This document shows positions 7,746 to 18,154 of a stretch of DNA of 64,000 bases, one piece after another. Position 1 is the stretch's first letter. The number at the start of each line of letters is the position of its first letter. The translations under genes and the position numbers were made by a program. The notes under the pieces were generated by a model. It was not told where the DNA came from. It made no database searches and saw nothing but the letters and a program-made list of their open reading frames with translations. Location of the stretch: positions 62,001-126,000 of the forward strand of contig CAJUFY010000003.1 in NCBI GenBank assembly GCA_910586245.1, given 5' to 3'. This DNA is from an uncultured Christensenella sp. Lineage in GTDB: Bacteria; Bacillota; Clostridia; Christensenellales; Borkfalkiaceae.

Positions 7746-10700
7746 TTAAAAATTAGCTTGATTCTCAACGTAACCGACGTAGATTTCCGAACCGTCTGCA
7801 TTTCGGTAACAAATCGTTACGCCAACTTTACCGTACTGATAAAGCGTCGAGTTTTGCTTGAACGAATACGTTTCCTGTTTGATCGTATCGCTTTCGATTA
7901 CGTACGTTTTGGAATTCGAACTAATCGGAGCTTTGATGTAGAACTCGTACCGATAATTTTTGGTAATCGAGGAATCATTCGCAAACGCGCCGATCAACTC
8001 GTGCGTAAGATCTGCCGTCGTCGTATTCGTATAAGGCCAAGGTCCGCCCGAGCGCGTTGCTGTTACTGCAAATTCGATTTTCTCCCAAAGCGCTTCTACC
8101 GTGTATTCAACGCCCTGCATCTGAGAATAAGACAATTCTTGTACTTTAGCCCAAACCTGATTGGTTTTCGCATACCAGCCGAGGAAGCGATAGCCTTCCG
8201 CAGAAGTTACTTTATCCGCTTCGAATAACGTGTAATCGGCTTCGAACGTTTTCGTATAACCGCTTTGGTGCGTTTTCCCTTCGTAGATAAAATCAAACGC
8301 ACTGATATATGTTACCTTATCGGGAGTCATATACGAAAGTAATTCCGCACCGTTTTCATCGATATCCACTTGCGTCCATTCTCTTCCGTTTTCGTAAGCG
8401 GGAATCACAAACACGTTGTTTTCCGAAAGATGCGACACGGTAAACGAATCCCAAAGCGTTTCCCCTTCGTATACGTTGATAGGCGCGCCGTACAGCATTT
8501 GCGTTTCGTAATAGTACATTCCGTCGTCGCCGCGCAGCCAACCGTCTACTCGCTGACCGCATTCGAATCTTACGTTATAAAGATTGCGCGTATATTCGAT
8601 TTCGATCGTTTGATTCGCATTCTTCGGCCCGAGCAGCATATGCGGCCATGCGTAGGAAAACCCGTCCTTCTTCTCTTCGGCAGGAATGATTTGCGGCGCG
8701 ATTTCATCCGCATACATCTTCACACCGTCCTCTAAATAAGGGCACGCGCGAAGCGTTTCCGTTACCGTGCTGCCGTCGCCCTGTTGGAAGATCACCGTAA
8801 ACGGATCGACCGAAGTTACGCTGCTGCCCGTCGTTGCGATCGGACTGTGTCCTTGAAGCGAGAAGGTTAAGGTTACTTTGGTGCCCGCAAACGTTGCGCG
8901 GGGGTTTCCCCATCCGTCCGCATAATTCAGACAGTTCTGATTTAAGATTTCAATCTTCGCTTTTCCGTCGGCATCGCTGTACGAAACGGCGACTTCTTTC
9001 AGCGTGTCGGGCTTTTCCCCGTTTTCATTATATACCGTTAAATCGGCTTTCACGTCGGGAACCAAGTTCAAATTCGCTTCCTGCGCAATCTGCGTGCCGT
9101 GCTTTCCGGAAATTCTTCCACCCGTAAGCGTAGCCTCCAGATTGTAACGGGAACCGCCCATAAAGTTGGTCGTATACACGTTCGTGATTTCCACGGAAAC
9201 GTTTTGAATCCACATGGCCCAAACGGTCGCGCCGCTCAAAGATTTTACGTCGTCGACCATCGTCCATCCGTTTTCGCCGAAATACCACCAGCCGAGCTGT
9301 TGATATTTTTCAAGACGGGGAAGTTCCGCAAGCGCGTAATCGTCGTTGAAAGATACCGTTTTAACAAATTCGTTTACCCCGTAAACGCTTCCTTCGAAGC
9401 GATAATCGCTTGCCAGCGTTACGGTTACCGTATTATCCACCTGATGCGCGTAAAGATTCAACGTACATTCGCCGAGATTTCCGATCAAGCCGACAATCGT
9501 TTCGTCAATTGCGCTAACCTGTACGCCGTTTCCGTTTGCCTGCGTAAAGTAGCCCGCAAAATCGTATTTTGCAACTTTCATGCCCGCGCCGCTCAATTCG
9601 ATCGCCGCCGTTCCGTACGTGTAGACGTACGGCTGCGACTTGACATAACCTTCTCCGCAAGACGTATATCCTGCAAGCGCAAAATCGCTGTAAACGTTCA
9701 CCGTATACTTAATCGGCAAATATTCGGCATAAATGGTATCCGCACCCGTTACAACGTAATTTTCGGATACCGACCACGCGCCCGTATATCCTTCACGATA
9801 AGGTACTTCCGGCAGATTCGACAAAACCGCGCCGTATTCGTAGTTTCGCGTAATCGTTTTTCCGTAACCTTCGAACACGATATCGTAGCCGAGCTCACTC
9901 CAAACCGCATAAAGCGTTGTATTTTCCGTAACCGCGGGCATTTGCGTAAATACTTCTCCGCCCTCCGAAAACGCGAAACCGTCCAGGAAATGTCCGCTGA
10001 CTTTTACTTCGCTCGGAAGATCCAAACCGCTTCCGTACGTATAATCAACCGTTTTCCGATATTCGTTGCGCATTGCGTCGTAATCGAAGCCTTCGATTTC
10101 GAACTGACTTACAAGCGTCACCGCATACGTCAACGGCCGATAGACTGCCGTGAAACGGCGTGCGCCCGTAACCGAAACTCCGTCGAATAATTTATCGTAA
10201 CGGATTCCGTTTTCGTCTACCCAACAGTCAAAAGCATAGCCTTCGCGTTCCAAAGGAATATCGGTACGGAAAGCGTCTCCGTAGAACGCGGTTTGCGTAT
10301 ACTCCGTGCCGTTTACGCGATAGACGATATCGTATTCAATCTTTTCCCACTTCGCGGTAAGTTCCAGTTCGGAAAGAATATTTTTGCAATCCGACAACGT
10401 ACGGTATTCGTTCCCGTCCCCGTCAAGGAAAGATACAAGACGGTAACCGCAGTCGTCCGCTTCGGGCAACGAGAACGGAATTCCTTTTCCGTTTTCACCC
10501 AAAATCATATTTCCTTCACGATCGGCGAGATAGAATCCGTCGTCGTATACGTAAACGGTATGTAACACGTATTTTCCGTTTTCAAGCTCGAAACCGAACT
10601 GTCCGAGATTCCTGTCTCCGTCGCTCACGAACGTAACGTGATATTGATTCGGCGTATAAACCGCAAAAATTTCCTGATTCGGACGGATCGTACCTTCCGG

Positions 10701-13700
10701 CTTCTGCCATTCCAACGTATAGCCGTTTCTTTGGTAAGTGCTCAAATCGGGATACTGCAAATTCGCAAGCAATTCCCCGTTGCTGCCGAGCATTACAGAC
10801 TGCGTTTTCAGCGTTTCGCCGCCGAGCACGAAGGATACGCGCGTAAGCGTTCCCGAAACGTAAATATAATTTCCGTTTTCGTCCTTCCATCCCTTTTCTT
10901 GCGCATCGTCCACCGCTTTTCCGATTGCCTCTTCCAGTTCGTCGGCAATATCGCAAGTCACGTCGGAAACGCCTTCGTCCATCACGCCCTGCGGATTGCG
11001 CAATGCAAGATCGGCTTGAATGGACATCTGAAAGGATCCGGAAACCGAAACGCCGGTATCGACACCGAGCGTTTTGATACAACCTTGCTCGTTCGTACTC
11101 AAGGTAAGCCGAATGTCCGTCATGACCCCGCTCGTCAGCGCGCCGCCGTTCAACACGACGTCCCACGTTTGCTTTCTGTAAGAAACGCTTCCTTCTTTCG
11201 CATCGGATTCCGTAAACGAGAAGGATTTTAAAAAGCTTTCAAAGATTGCGCCGTAATCCCCGCTGAAAGAAACGGGATTCATTTCTTTCGGGAACAACTG
11301 CATAATCCAGTCCGCAAGATTCAGCATAAAGCCAAGCTGATTTAAAACGTCCGCAAAGAATACGTCCATCGGCATCGCGCGGTACATCGTGATGTAGTTG
11401 GCTTCCGTAAGTTTATTGTTGGAAGTTCCGCTTTGAATGCTGGTCTGTACGCGCTTCATGTAGACCATGCCGTTTTTCACCGTTAAATCGAGCGTAGAAT
11501 CGCCGCTGATCGCCACGACGACCATGCCGACCCCGCTGTATTTCAAACGAATGTTGAGCCCCACGTCTCCGTTTTCGTCAACGTTTACGGAAATCGCAAT
11601 CACGTCGATCGTTGCATCGATTCCTGCAATCGAGGCTTTCGCCGAACCGTTTATGTAATAATTCGAATTAAGAACGTATTTATGCCGTACTTCTTCGCCC
11701 GAAATCACTTCGCGATCGTTCACCGCTTCCTGATGCGTCACGGTATTGGCAACCGTCTTTAACAGCGCGCCGATCCCGTAAATATCGAAGTATCCGTTCA
11801 GATCGGTCGGGCCGCTTAGCGCTTCCGCAGAAAGCGACTCCGTTTTGATTCCGACCGTCACGCCAGTCACTTCCGTTGCTTCGGAATTATAAAGGTTTGC
11901 AAGCACAATTCCGGAAAGCAAACCTTCCGACTTTCCGATTGTCAGCGTGACGGGCGAAAGTCCCTCTTTCCCGAAGATTGCTTCCGAATTCAACCAAATC
12001 GTAAATTCCTCGTCCCCTGCCTGAATCGCCGTAAGGAATGCGGGCTTCAGGACGGATTCCGAACCCGAAGCGCTCCCCGAACCGAATACGTCCCCCAAAC
12101 TGAGCGACAGTTTCATAGACGATACGACGGCGGCAAGCTGTTCGGCCGTCTTGACTTCCAGCCACTTCGATATGATGTAGTCGTTCAAAATTTCGCTCTT
12201 GAGATCCAAAGCCGCAAGCCCCGCGGAAAGCACCGTCATCAATTCGTCTGCGGAAGCGTAAAGTTTCAGCGGACGATAATTCGGATCGCCCGAAACGGCG
12301 TCGGCAATGGAGCAGTAATTTGAAAGCGTAACGAAGAAATCGAGCACCCCGTTTCCGTCGTAATCAAACACCAACAAATCGAAATACGTATTTTGTGCGG
12401 CGTTTTCAATGGCAAGGGAAACGTTCAAATACAATTCTGGCGTCACCACGATTGATTTTTGATCTTTATCAATCGTAAAAAGCACGTTTCCGCCCGTATG
12501 ATACGTAACCGTTCCGGAAACGGAAGAAACTTCCGCACCGTCGGAAACTCCGCTCGTCACGGCAGAAAATTCGATCTGCAAATCGGGCTGAGCCAACGTT
12601 TCTACCGCCGCAGTCAGATAATAGAGCATCTTCGCAAAATCGCTTGCCGTCAGATATTGCACATTTTCGGGCAACTGAGGCATCGGACCTGCAAAAATAT
12701 CCGCCCCGAAGCTGCCCTTTAACGCAAGCTGATTGCTTTCGTACCCGAATTGAAGATTGAATAGATTTTCACCGCCGTACAATTCGACCGAAATTCCGCC
12801 CAGCGTAATGCGGCAAATCCCGCCCGGTAATGCGGAAGGACGAATTTTGATTTGCTGCAAAACGCTGACAAGATCAAATCCGCCGAAAGACGCATCGGCT
12901 AACGCTTTTTGCCCGTTCAACAACCCTTTCAATACTTCGAACAAATCGGCAAATCCCTCGATTTCAGGCAATGCCTGCCCTTGATTGAGTACCGACGACA
13001 AAACGCCGTCAAGTTTTTTGTACAGAGCAACGAACGCTTCGTCGATCGTTGCAAGATCGTCGTACACGATATCCGCGCCGACTTCGCCGTAAACGAATTT
13101 CAAAGACCGCTTATCCGCAGAAACGAGAATGCGTTGCTGCACCCCGTTGACGCTCACGAGCGCGTCGAAATACACCGTAAAAGAAGGTTTCCAGCAAATT
13201 GCCGCCTGCTTGACGTCAAGTGCGATTTCCGTTCCGCCCGCGCTCAATTTCAACGAACCGCACAGCGAAAGCATGCCCCGTTCGAGCAAATCAGGCAAGA
13301 CGGAAAGATAAGGCGTCAAATCCGCATAACCCTTCATTTCCTGCCATTTCCCGGAAGAAACGGCAAACGCCTCGGATTTATGTACGTCGAGCGTCGCGCC
13401 GAGCGCATTGATCGCTACACCCGATCCGCTCACTTGCGCACAAATTTCGCCGAGATTGAATTTTATTCCGAGATCGAGAATATCCAGCAAGGTATTCCCG
13501 TTCAGCGCGATTCCGAGCACCCCGTCTTTCTCGCTGATTTTCAGCAAATCGATCGGATCTTTTACGAACAAGCCTTTCACGCATTTTACGATGAAATCTT
13601 TATCGATCACGACGTCAAACGGTAGAATCTTTTTCATCGCGGAAAGCGCTTGGGTTGCGTTCAATCTTGCCTGCAAGCCGTATACGTCCACGTAAATTTC

Positions 13701-16700
13701 ATCGTCGCGATAATAAATCGAAATCGGAAGTTTCGCCCCGGAATTCCCTGCAACACCGTCCGTTTCTTCCGTAGCGCCGTACGTAAGCATGAGCTCCGCT
13801 TTTACAACGAGTGAATCTTTCAACAGCACGGAAACCGTCCCGTCAAGCGCAACGGCGCCCTGTTTGAAAGCAACGTCAATTCCGATCGCTTCCCCGCGGA
13901 ACAATTCCGTCATCGGTTCAACGTATTTCATGACGTCAACGTAACCGGTCAATTCTTGTTCGGTCAGCTTAACGGGATTCTTTTCCGCTTCGATTCCAAG
14001 CCCGAGCCCCGCAACGCCAAGCGTAACGCCGCCGTTTTTCACAATGCCGAACTGGATCGCAGATAGATCGAGATCGATTTCCAACGGAGCAATCATTTCG
14101 AGAATTTTTTCAAAACCTTTTTGTAAACCGAACAAGGTAAGAATTTTATTCCCGTCTACCGTCAAATCGAGCACGCCGTTCTGTACGTCTTCGGAAACCG
14201 CAAGCCATTCGGACAAACTTTCTTCGAACAATCCTTGCAATATTTTGGGAATATCGAAGCTGAAATCAATCGTTTCGCTTTGATTTCCCGCCTGAATCTG
14301 CGAAATATACGCAGACAATTGATCCAATCCCGCTTTTACGCGTACGCCTGCAAGATCGAGATAAAGCGTATTTTTCCAAAACGAAACGCGGATATTTTTC
14401 ACTTTCCCCGCATACGTAAGCTTTACGTCGCCGGAAAGCGCGAAATCCTTCAAATTGATCGTAACGTCACCTGCGATCGCGATATCTTCATACACGTAAC
14501 TGATCGTCGTACGCACCGCAGTTCCGCGAACCAGTTCGGCTACCGTTTCAACGTAGGGCAGAATATCCGCATAGCCGACATAATCCGTTTCTTGAACTTC
14601 AATTTTTGAAGCGGAAGAAATTGTAACGTCCGCGCCCAAGGCAGAAATTTTCAATCCGCTCTCTGCCGTAGAAATCGTAACGTCTCCAAGATTGAAATCA
14701 AGCCCGAGCGTTTTCAAAAGCTGCGTCCCTTTCAATACGATTGCAGACGTTCCGTTCTGGTTTACGATTCCGACGAAATCGCCGAGACGGTTCGACTCGA
14801 ATAACCCGATCACCGTATTGAAATCGAAGTTGAATTGAGCGCTCGCCGCACCCAAATCGATGAATCGTCCGATCAGGGAAAGCGCACGGTCTTTATCCGC
14901 CTGCAAACGGATTCCGTCGAGATCAAGCCAGAATCTGTCACGTGCATAAGCAAAAATAATATCTTTTTGCTGTCCCTCATATGCAACCGTAATAACGCCC
15001 TTTGCCGTAAGCGCACTGAAATCAAGATTGATTTCAACGTCCCCGCTGATCTCGGCAAGTTCCGTCTTATAAGCAAATTCCACGCAAACAGCTTCCCCTG
15101 TAAACAAATTTACAAGCTGTTGCGCATAGGGAATCACGGAAATATATCCCTCGCCGATCAACGTTTCGGGGTCGAACGCCGTTCCTTGCACGATGGAAAC
15201 AGACGCGCCGATTACGTTCAACGACAACGCATCTTCCGTCACAAACAGTTTCACTTCGCCGAGACAGTCAAACTCTATCCCGAAAACTTCGAGTAACCGA
15301 GCGGTTTGCAACACAACGGAAAGCGTTCCCTCCGCTTCTGCGACCTGTAATAAATCACCGAAGTTCAAAGACAGTATTTTTTCAATCAACGCTTCCGCGT
15401 CGAAATCCGAAACGGGCAAATCCGCATCGTTTAAAAATTGCCGAACGAAATCAACCGTTTCGTCCGTACCCGCTTGCAAACGAATGCCGTCTAAATCGAG
15501 ATAGACGTTTCCGCCGAAATAAGTAATTCCGATTTCTTTTTGCACTTGTCGGTACGTAATCGCGATTTTTCCGCTTACCGCAAATTCCTTTAAATTCACA
15601 GTAAATGCGCCTTCGGCAGCCCAGTCTCCGTTTTGATAATCCAATTCGACGGATACCGCCTCACCCGAAAATAATTTTACGAGAGAATCGAGATAAGGCA
15701 ACAGGTCAACGTAACCTTCCGTTTCTACGGAAAACGTATCCCCGGCAGTTACGGTAATTTGCGCTCCGCTGGCGCTCACGGTAATTTGCCCGTGTTGGGA
15801 AACGCCGAGGACGACCGTTTCAAAGCCTTCGGGCGCAAATCCGACGCCGAGCAATTTTAAAAGTTGCGTAGCCTTTACGGTAAGATTCAGATTATCGTTC
15901 TGTTCGGTCAATTCGAATAATTTACCGAACTCTTCCGAAAGCAGTTCCCGAATCAACGCCGAGAAGTCGAAATCCATTCCGAATTCGTTTCCTGCAAACT
16001 GTTTGACCAACGCAGCGATATCGTTTATGCCCGCTTTGATACGGATTCCGTCCAATTCAAGATAAACCGCTTCTTCGCAATATGCGAACTTCAAGGTTTT
16101 GTTGATGTTTTTATATGTAACGTCAATCGCGCCCGAAGCGGAAATACCGTCTTTCCACATCAAGTCGAGCGCGCCCGAAACGGAAACGTCGCCGTTGCGA
16201 TAACTAAGATCGGCATGGAGCGCGTCTTCTTTCAGCAAATCGAGGATCCCGCTCATATACGGAAGAATTTCCACGTATGCCGCTTTGTCTGCTTCCGCCA
16301 ACGCAGGCAAAAGCGTATCGCAGAACGAAAGTCTTGCGCCCACGGTAAAGTCCGTCATGGCAATCTCGGTTTCAACCCGATTCAACGTCACCGTTATGTC
16401 TTCGCCGACGTCGAAAGAGAAATCAACGGGAATCGTCAATCCAAACAACGTAAGCTGCGAAACCAGTGAAGCCGATTTTTCATTGATTTTAAATTCGCCC
16501 TGCGCCAGATCGCCGAGAATGGCGTCTACGTCCAACCCGATTGCCGCTTCCCCTTCTTCCGTCGGCTGCGCAGCGTTGTCAGGGAACAGATTCGCGAGAA
16601 TATCCATCAATTCGTCGATTTCAAGTTGAACTTTTAAACCGCCGTAAGCAAGATACGCCCGATTGTCAATGTACCAAAACCGAATCAAACCGTTTCCGAA

Positions 16701-17861
16701 ATCGGCGCGCACGTCCATATTGTTGACATCCAGATAGAGTATGCCCTCAAGCGGCACGCCGTTCAAATCAAGATTCAATTTCAAAGACGTCGGCTCGGCA
16801 AGCATCCCGCTGAACGCCGCTCCGAGACATTCTACGGCAGTCAACTCTTTTTCGGAAGGCGCAATGATAACGGGCTCGTCAACGTATTGTTTAAAATAAC
16901 CGTCGTAAGCCGTATGATTTGATTTCTCGCTCCCGTAAGAGTATTCGGTACGCGTTTTCACGGAGCAGGAAGCGGGCAAGGGAATACCCTTCTTCGTTGC
17001 GGTATATTTTTCTTCTACATCGCACGACAAAACCTGCCAAGTAGAATCAAACGTATACGTCACCGTAATAAAATCAAAAGCAGGCGGAGCCGAAAGCCCC
17101 CCCTTGAATACCATTTGGTTTCCATAATGCGCCGGCGCTTTGTCGGACGCCGGATCGAGATAAAACGTTTGCGTATACGTTCCGTCGCCGTTTACCAGAA
17201 CGGGATCGAAACTCGTAACGGTCTCTTCACGCAAAACGTAAACGGAAAAAGCCGTACCCGGCAAGCCGTACTCGCGGGTATAATCGCTTATCTTCATATG
17301 CGCGGCGGGCGTGCCCGTTTTCCACGGCGTATCGATGCCGTTCCATGAAGAAACACTGCCCGAACCCATGCGCCAAAGCACGTCGTCCCCGACCCAACAG
17401 AATTGCTGCGCTTCGTTGATCAAACTGCTTTTCGCGATATCCGACTGGATCAATACCCCGTTCGAATACTGCTTATAGGTATCAACCGTCTGCGGCACGA
17501 TGGTGCTTACCATACTGTGCATTTCGGAATAGTATTCCGTCTGCGATAAGAAACGCGAATTCATGTAGCCGATGTTTTCAATTCCCGTATGCACGTCGGG
17601 CGTGCTGCCGTCGGTCGGGACTTCGAACTTAACCGTTACAAAGCCTTCGTCTACCTGATTCAGCCTGCCGTTTCCGAGCGCGCCGAAGCCGAAAATTCCC
17701 AAACCGAGAATCCCCACCATCGAAAGCGCCAAAATCGTTTTCGCTTTACGGTGCGAAACTCGTCTTAAACGCACGCCGCCCCGTTTTTTATCTTTCACTG
17801 CACGCAAACGTTTTTTATTCTTAATTTCATGCAGCTCTTTGTCTTTTTTGATCTTACTCAT
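7746..17861 (-). CDS. Giant repetitive surface protein, 3371 aa
   Basis: The N-terminus is very basic (residues 1-40) and is followed by one membrane segment at ~42-62, a signal anchor. The rest is predicted outside the cell. From about residue 340 to 1700 there are six or seven degenerate modules with a ~190-aa period. Each starts GY(V/A)D(L/I)xPY and contains a G(E/T)A(V/I) strand, a xxYLDLDGIR(L/V)(Q/K)AG core and a LLxxxGxxF segment. Residues ~2380-3371 hold beta-grasp repeats of the Listeria-Bacteroides / InlB B-repeat type (T(L/I)YA(V/E)(W/Y), REGY, YxV(N/T)xxSD). No LPXTG or S-layer motif is seen at the C-terminus. The start ATG has GGAGAAA upstream. The likely role is a cell-surface fibre, adhesin or exopolymer-binding protein; the exact function is unknown. 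It has its own promoter, putative operator array and terminator. Confidence 0.9.
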   Translation of the reverse strand: MSKIKKDKELHEIKNKKRLRAVKDKKRGGVRLRRVSHRKAKTILALSMVGILGLGIFGFGALGNGRLNQVDEGFVTVKFEVPTDGSTPDVHTGIENIGYMNSRFLSQTEYYSEMHSMVSTIVPQTVDTYKQYSNGVLIQSDIAKSSLINEAQQFCWVGDDVLWRMGSGSVSSWNGIDTPWKTGTPAAHMKISDYTREYGLPGTAFSVYVLREETVTSFDPVLVNGDGTYTQTFYLDPASDKAPAHYGNQMVFKGGLSAPPAFDFITVTYTFDSTWQVLSCDVEEKYTATKKGIPLPASCSVKTRTEYSYGSEKSNHTAYDGYFKQYVDEPVIIAPSEKELTAVECLGAAFSGMLAEPTSLKLNLDLNGVPLEGILYLDVNNMDVRADFGNGLIRFWYIDNRAYLAYGGLKVQLEIDELMDILANLFPDNAAQPTEEGEAAIGLDVDAILGDLAQGEFKINEKSASLVSQLTLFGLTIPVDFSFDVGEDITVTLNRVETEIAMTDFTVGARLSFCDTLLPALAEADKAAYVEILPYMSGILDLLKEDALHADLSYRNGDVSVSGALDLMWKDGISASGAIDVTYKNINKTLKFAYCEEAVYLELDGIRIKAGINDIAALVKQFAGNEFGMDFDFSALIRELLSEEFGKLFELTEQNDNLNLTVKATQLLKLLGVGFAPEGFETVVLGVSQHGQITVSASGAQITVTAGDTFSVETEGYVDLLPYLDSLVKLFSGEAVSVELDYQNGDWAAEGAFTVNLKEFAVSGKIAITYRQVQKEIGITYFGGNVYLDLDGIRLQAGTDETVDFVRQFLNDADLPVSDFDAEALIEKILSLNFGDLLQVAEAEGTLSVVLQTARLLEVFGIEFDCLGEVKLFVTEDALSLNVIGASVSIVQGTAFDPETLIGEGYISVIPYAQQLVNLFTGEAVCVEFAYKTELAEISGDVEINLDFSALTAKGVITVAYEGQQKDIIFAYARDRFWLDLDGIRLQADKDRALSLIGRFIDLGAASAQFNFDFNTVIGLFESNRLGDFVGIVNQNGTSAIVLKGTQLLKTLGLDFNLGDVTISTAESGLKISALGADVTISSASKIEVQETDYVGYADILPYVETVAELVRGTAVRTTISYVYEDIAIAGDVTINLKDFALSGDVKLTYAGKVKNIRVSFWKNTLYLDLAGVRVKAGLDQLSAYISQIQAGNQSETIDFSFDIPKILQGLFEESLSEWLAVSEDVQNGVLDLTVDGNKILTLFGLQKGFEKILEMIAPLEIDLDLSAIQFGIVKNGGVTLGVAGLGLGIEAEKNPVKLTEQELTGYVDVMKYVEPMTELFRGEAIGIDVAFKQGAVALDGTVSVLLKDSLVVKAELMLTYGATEETDGVAGNSGAKLPISIYYRDDEIYVDVYGLQARLNATQALSAMKKILPFDVVIDKDFIVKCVKGLFVKDPIDLLKISEKDGVLGIALNGNTLLDILDLGIKFNLGEICAQVSGSGVAINALGATLDVHKSEAFAVSSGKWQEMKGYADLTPYLSVLPDLLERGMLSLCGSLKLSAGGTEIALDVKQAAICWKPSFTVYFDALVSVNGVQQRILVSADKRSLKFVYGEVGADIVYDDLATIDEAFVALYKKLDGVLSSVLNQGQALPEIEGFADLFEVLKGLLNGQKALADASFGGFDLVSVLQQIKIRPSALPGGICRITLGGISVELYGGENLFNLQFGYESNQLALKGSFGADIFAGPMPQLPENVQYLTASDFAKMLYYLTAAVETLAQPDLQIEFSAVTSGVSDGAEVSSVSGTVTYHTGGNVLFTIDKDQKSIVVTPELYLNVSLAIENAAQNTYFDLLVFDYDGNGVLDFFVTLSNYCSIADAVSGDPNYRPLKLYASADELMTVLSAGLAALDLKSEILNDYIISKWLEVKTAEQLAAVVSSMKLSLSLGDVFGSGSASGSESVLKPAFLTAIQAGDEEFTIWLNSEAIFGKEGLSPVTLTIGKSEGLLSGIVLANLYNSEATEVTGVTVGIKTESLSAEALSGPTDLNGYFDIYGIGALLKTVANTVTHQEAVNDREVISGEEVRHKYVLNSNYYINGSAKASIAGIDATIDVIAISVNVDENGDVGLNIRLKYSGVGMVVVAISGDSTLDLTVKNGMVYMKRVQTSIQSGTSNNKLTEANYITMYRAMPMDVFFADVLNQLGFMLNLADWIMQLFPKEMNPVSFSGDYGAIFESFLKSFSFTESDAKEGSVSYRKQTWDVVLNGGALTSGVMTDIRLTLSTNEQGCIKTLGVDTGVSVSGSFQMSIQADLALRNPQGVMDEGVSDVTCDIADELEEAIGKAVDDAQEKGWKDENGNYIYVSGTLTRVSFVLGGETLKTQSVMLGSNGELLANLQYPDLSTYQRNGYTLEWQKPEGTIRPNQEIFAVYTPNQYHVTFVSDGDRNLGQFGFELENGKYVLHTVYVYDDGFYLADREGNMILGENGKGIPFSLPEADDCGYRLVSFLDGDGNEYRTLSDCKNILSELELTAKWEKIEYDIVYRVNGTEYTQTAFYGDAFRTDIPLEREGYAFDCWVDENGIRYDKLFDGVSVTGARRFTAVYRPLTYAVTLVSQFEIEGFDYDAMRNEYRKTVDYTYGSGLDLPSEVKVSGHFLDGFAFSEGGEVFTQMPAVTENTTLYAVWSELGYDIVFEGYGKTITRNYEYGAVLSNLPEVPYREGYTGAWSVSENYVVTGADTIYAEYLPIKYTVNVYSDFALAGYTSCGEGYVKSQPYVYTYGTAAIELSGAGMKVAKYDFAGYFTQANGNGVQVSAIDETIVGLIGNLGECTLNLYAHQVDNTVTVTLASDYRFEGSVYGVNEFVKTVSFNDDYALAELPRLEKYQQLGWWYFGENGWTMVDDVKSLSGATVWAMWIQNVSVEITNVYTTNFMGGSRYNLEATLTGGRISGKHGTQIAQEANLNLVPDVKADLTVYNENGEKPDTLKEVAVSYSDADGKAKIEILNQNCLNYADGWGNPRATFAGTKVTLTFSLQGHSPIATTGSSVTSVDPFTVIFQQGDGSTVTETLRACPYLEDGVKMYADEIAPQIIPAEEKKDGFSYAWPHMLLGPKNANQTIEIEYTRNLYNVRFECGQRVDGWLRGDDGMYYYETQMLYGAPINVYEGETLWDSFTVSHLSENNVFVIPAYENGREWTQVDIDENGAELLSYMTPDKVTYISAFDFIYEGKTHQSGYTKTFEADYTLFEADKVTSAEGYRFLGWYAKTNQVWAKVQELSYSQMQGVEYTVEALWEKIEFAVTATRSGGPWPYTNTTTADLTHELIGAFANDSSITKNYRYEFYIKAPISSNSKTYVIESDTIKQETYSFKQNSTLYQYGKVGVTICYRNADGSEIYVGYVENQANF

Positions 17862-17897
17862 TTCTTAATTTCTCCGACAGTCGGGAATAACCTCAAG

Positions 17898-18068
17898 CTG
17901 TCATAAAAGTATATGACAGAAGTTTACCACGAATATGACATTCTGTCAAGAAAAATCACCCTATATTTCGAGTTATTTTTTATTTTTTCATGCGCTCCTA
18001 TTAAGGGTATATACGCATGCGCGCAAAGCGCAAGAGCTATATGACAAACGGTTCGAAAGGATATGACA
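17898..18068. promoter_or_regulatory. TATGACA repeat array (putative operators)
   Basis: Four direct copies of TATGACA start at 17912, 17934, 18040 and 18062, so each pair is exactly 22 bp apart. An inverted copy, TGTCATA (17899-17905), makes the 8-bp inverted repeat CTGTCATA/TATGACAG (17898-17919, 6-bp spacer). The copy at 17934 forms TGACA-TTC-TGTCA with the -35 box. The sites surround the giant gene's promoter, which suggests a dedicated regulator; the regulator is unknown. Confidence 0.6.
17921..17949 (-). promoter_or_regulatory. Promoter of the giant surface-protein gene
   Basis: TTGACA (17944-17949), 17 bp, TAAACT (17921-17926) on the minus strand. The predicted start is near 17914, about 53 nt before the ATG. 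Both the -35 and the start point overlap TATGACA/TGTCATA half-sites. Confidence 0.65.
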
Positions 18069-18074
18069 AAAAAG

Positions 18075-18104
18075 AAAAATCCGCAGAATTTCCCGCGGAT
18101 TTTT
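18075..18104 (-). terminator. purB operon terminator
   Basis: AAAAATCCGC (18075-18084) pairs with GCGGATTTTT (18095-18104). On the minus strand the stem runs into TTTTTCTTTTTT. It lies about 50 bp after the purB stop. Confidence 0.8.
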
Positions 18105-18154
18105 AATATTATGCGTGACATAATACTTTTCAAATATTAATTTTTCAAGCTTTC

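Noticed and set aside
9099..10190. 363-codon open frame on the plus strand within the giant surface-protein gene
   Set aside because: Extreme Arg content and no ribosome binding site; it is antisense to a continuous 3371-codon gene.
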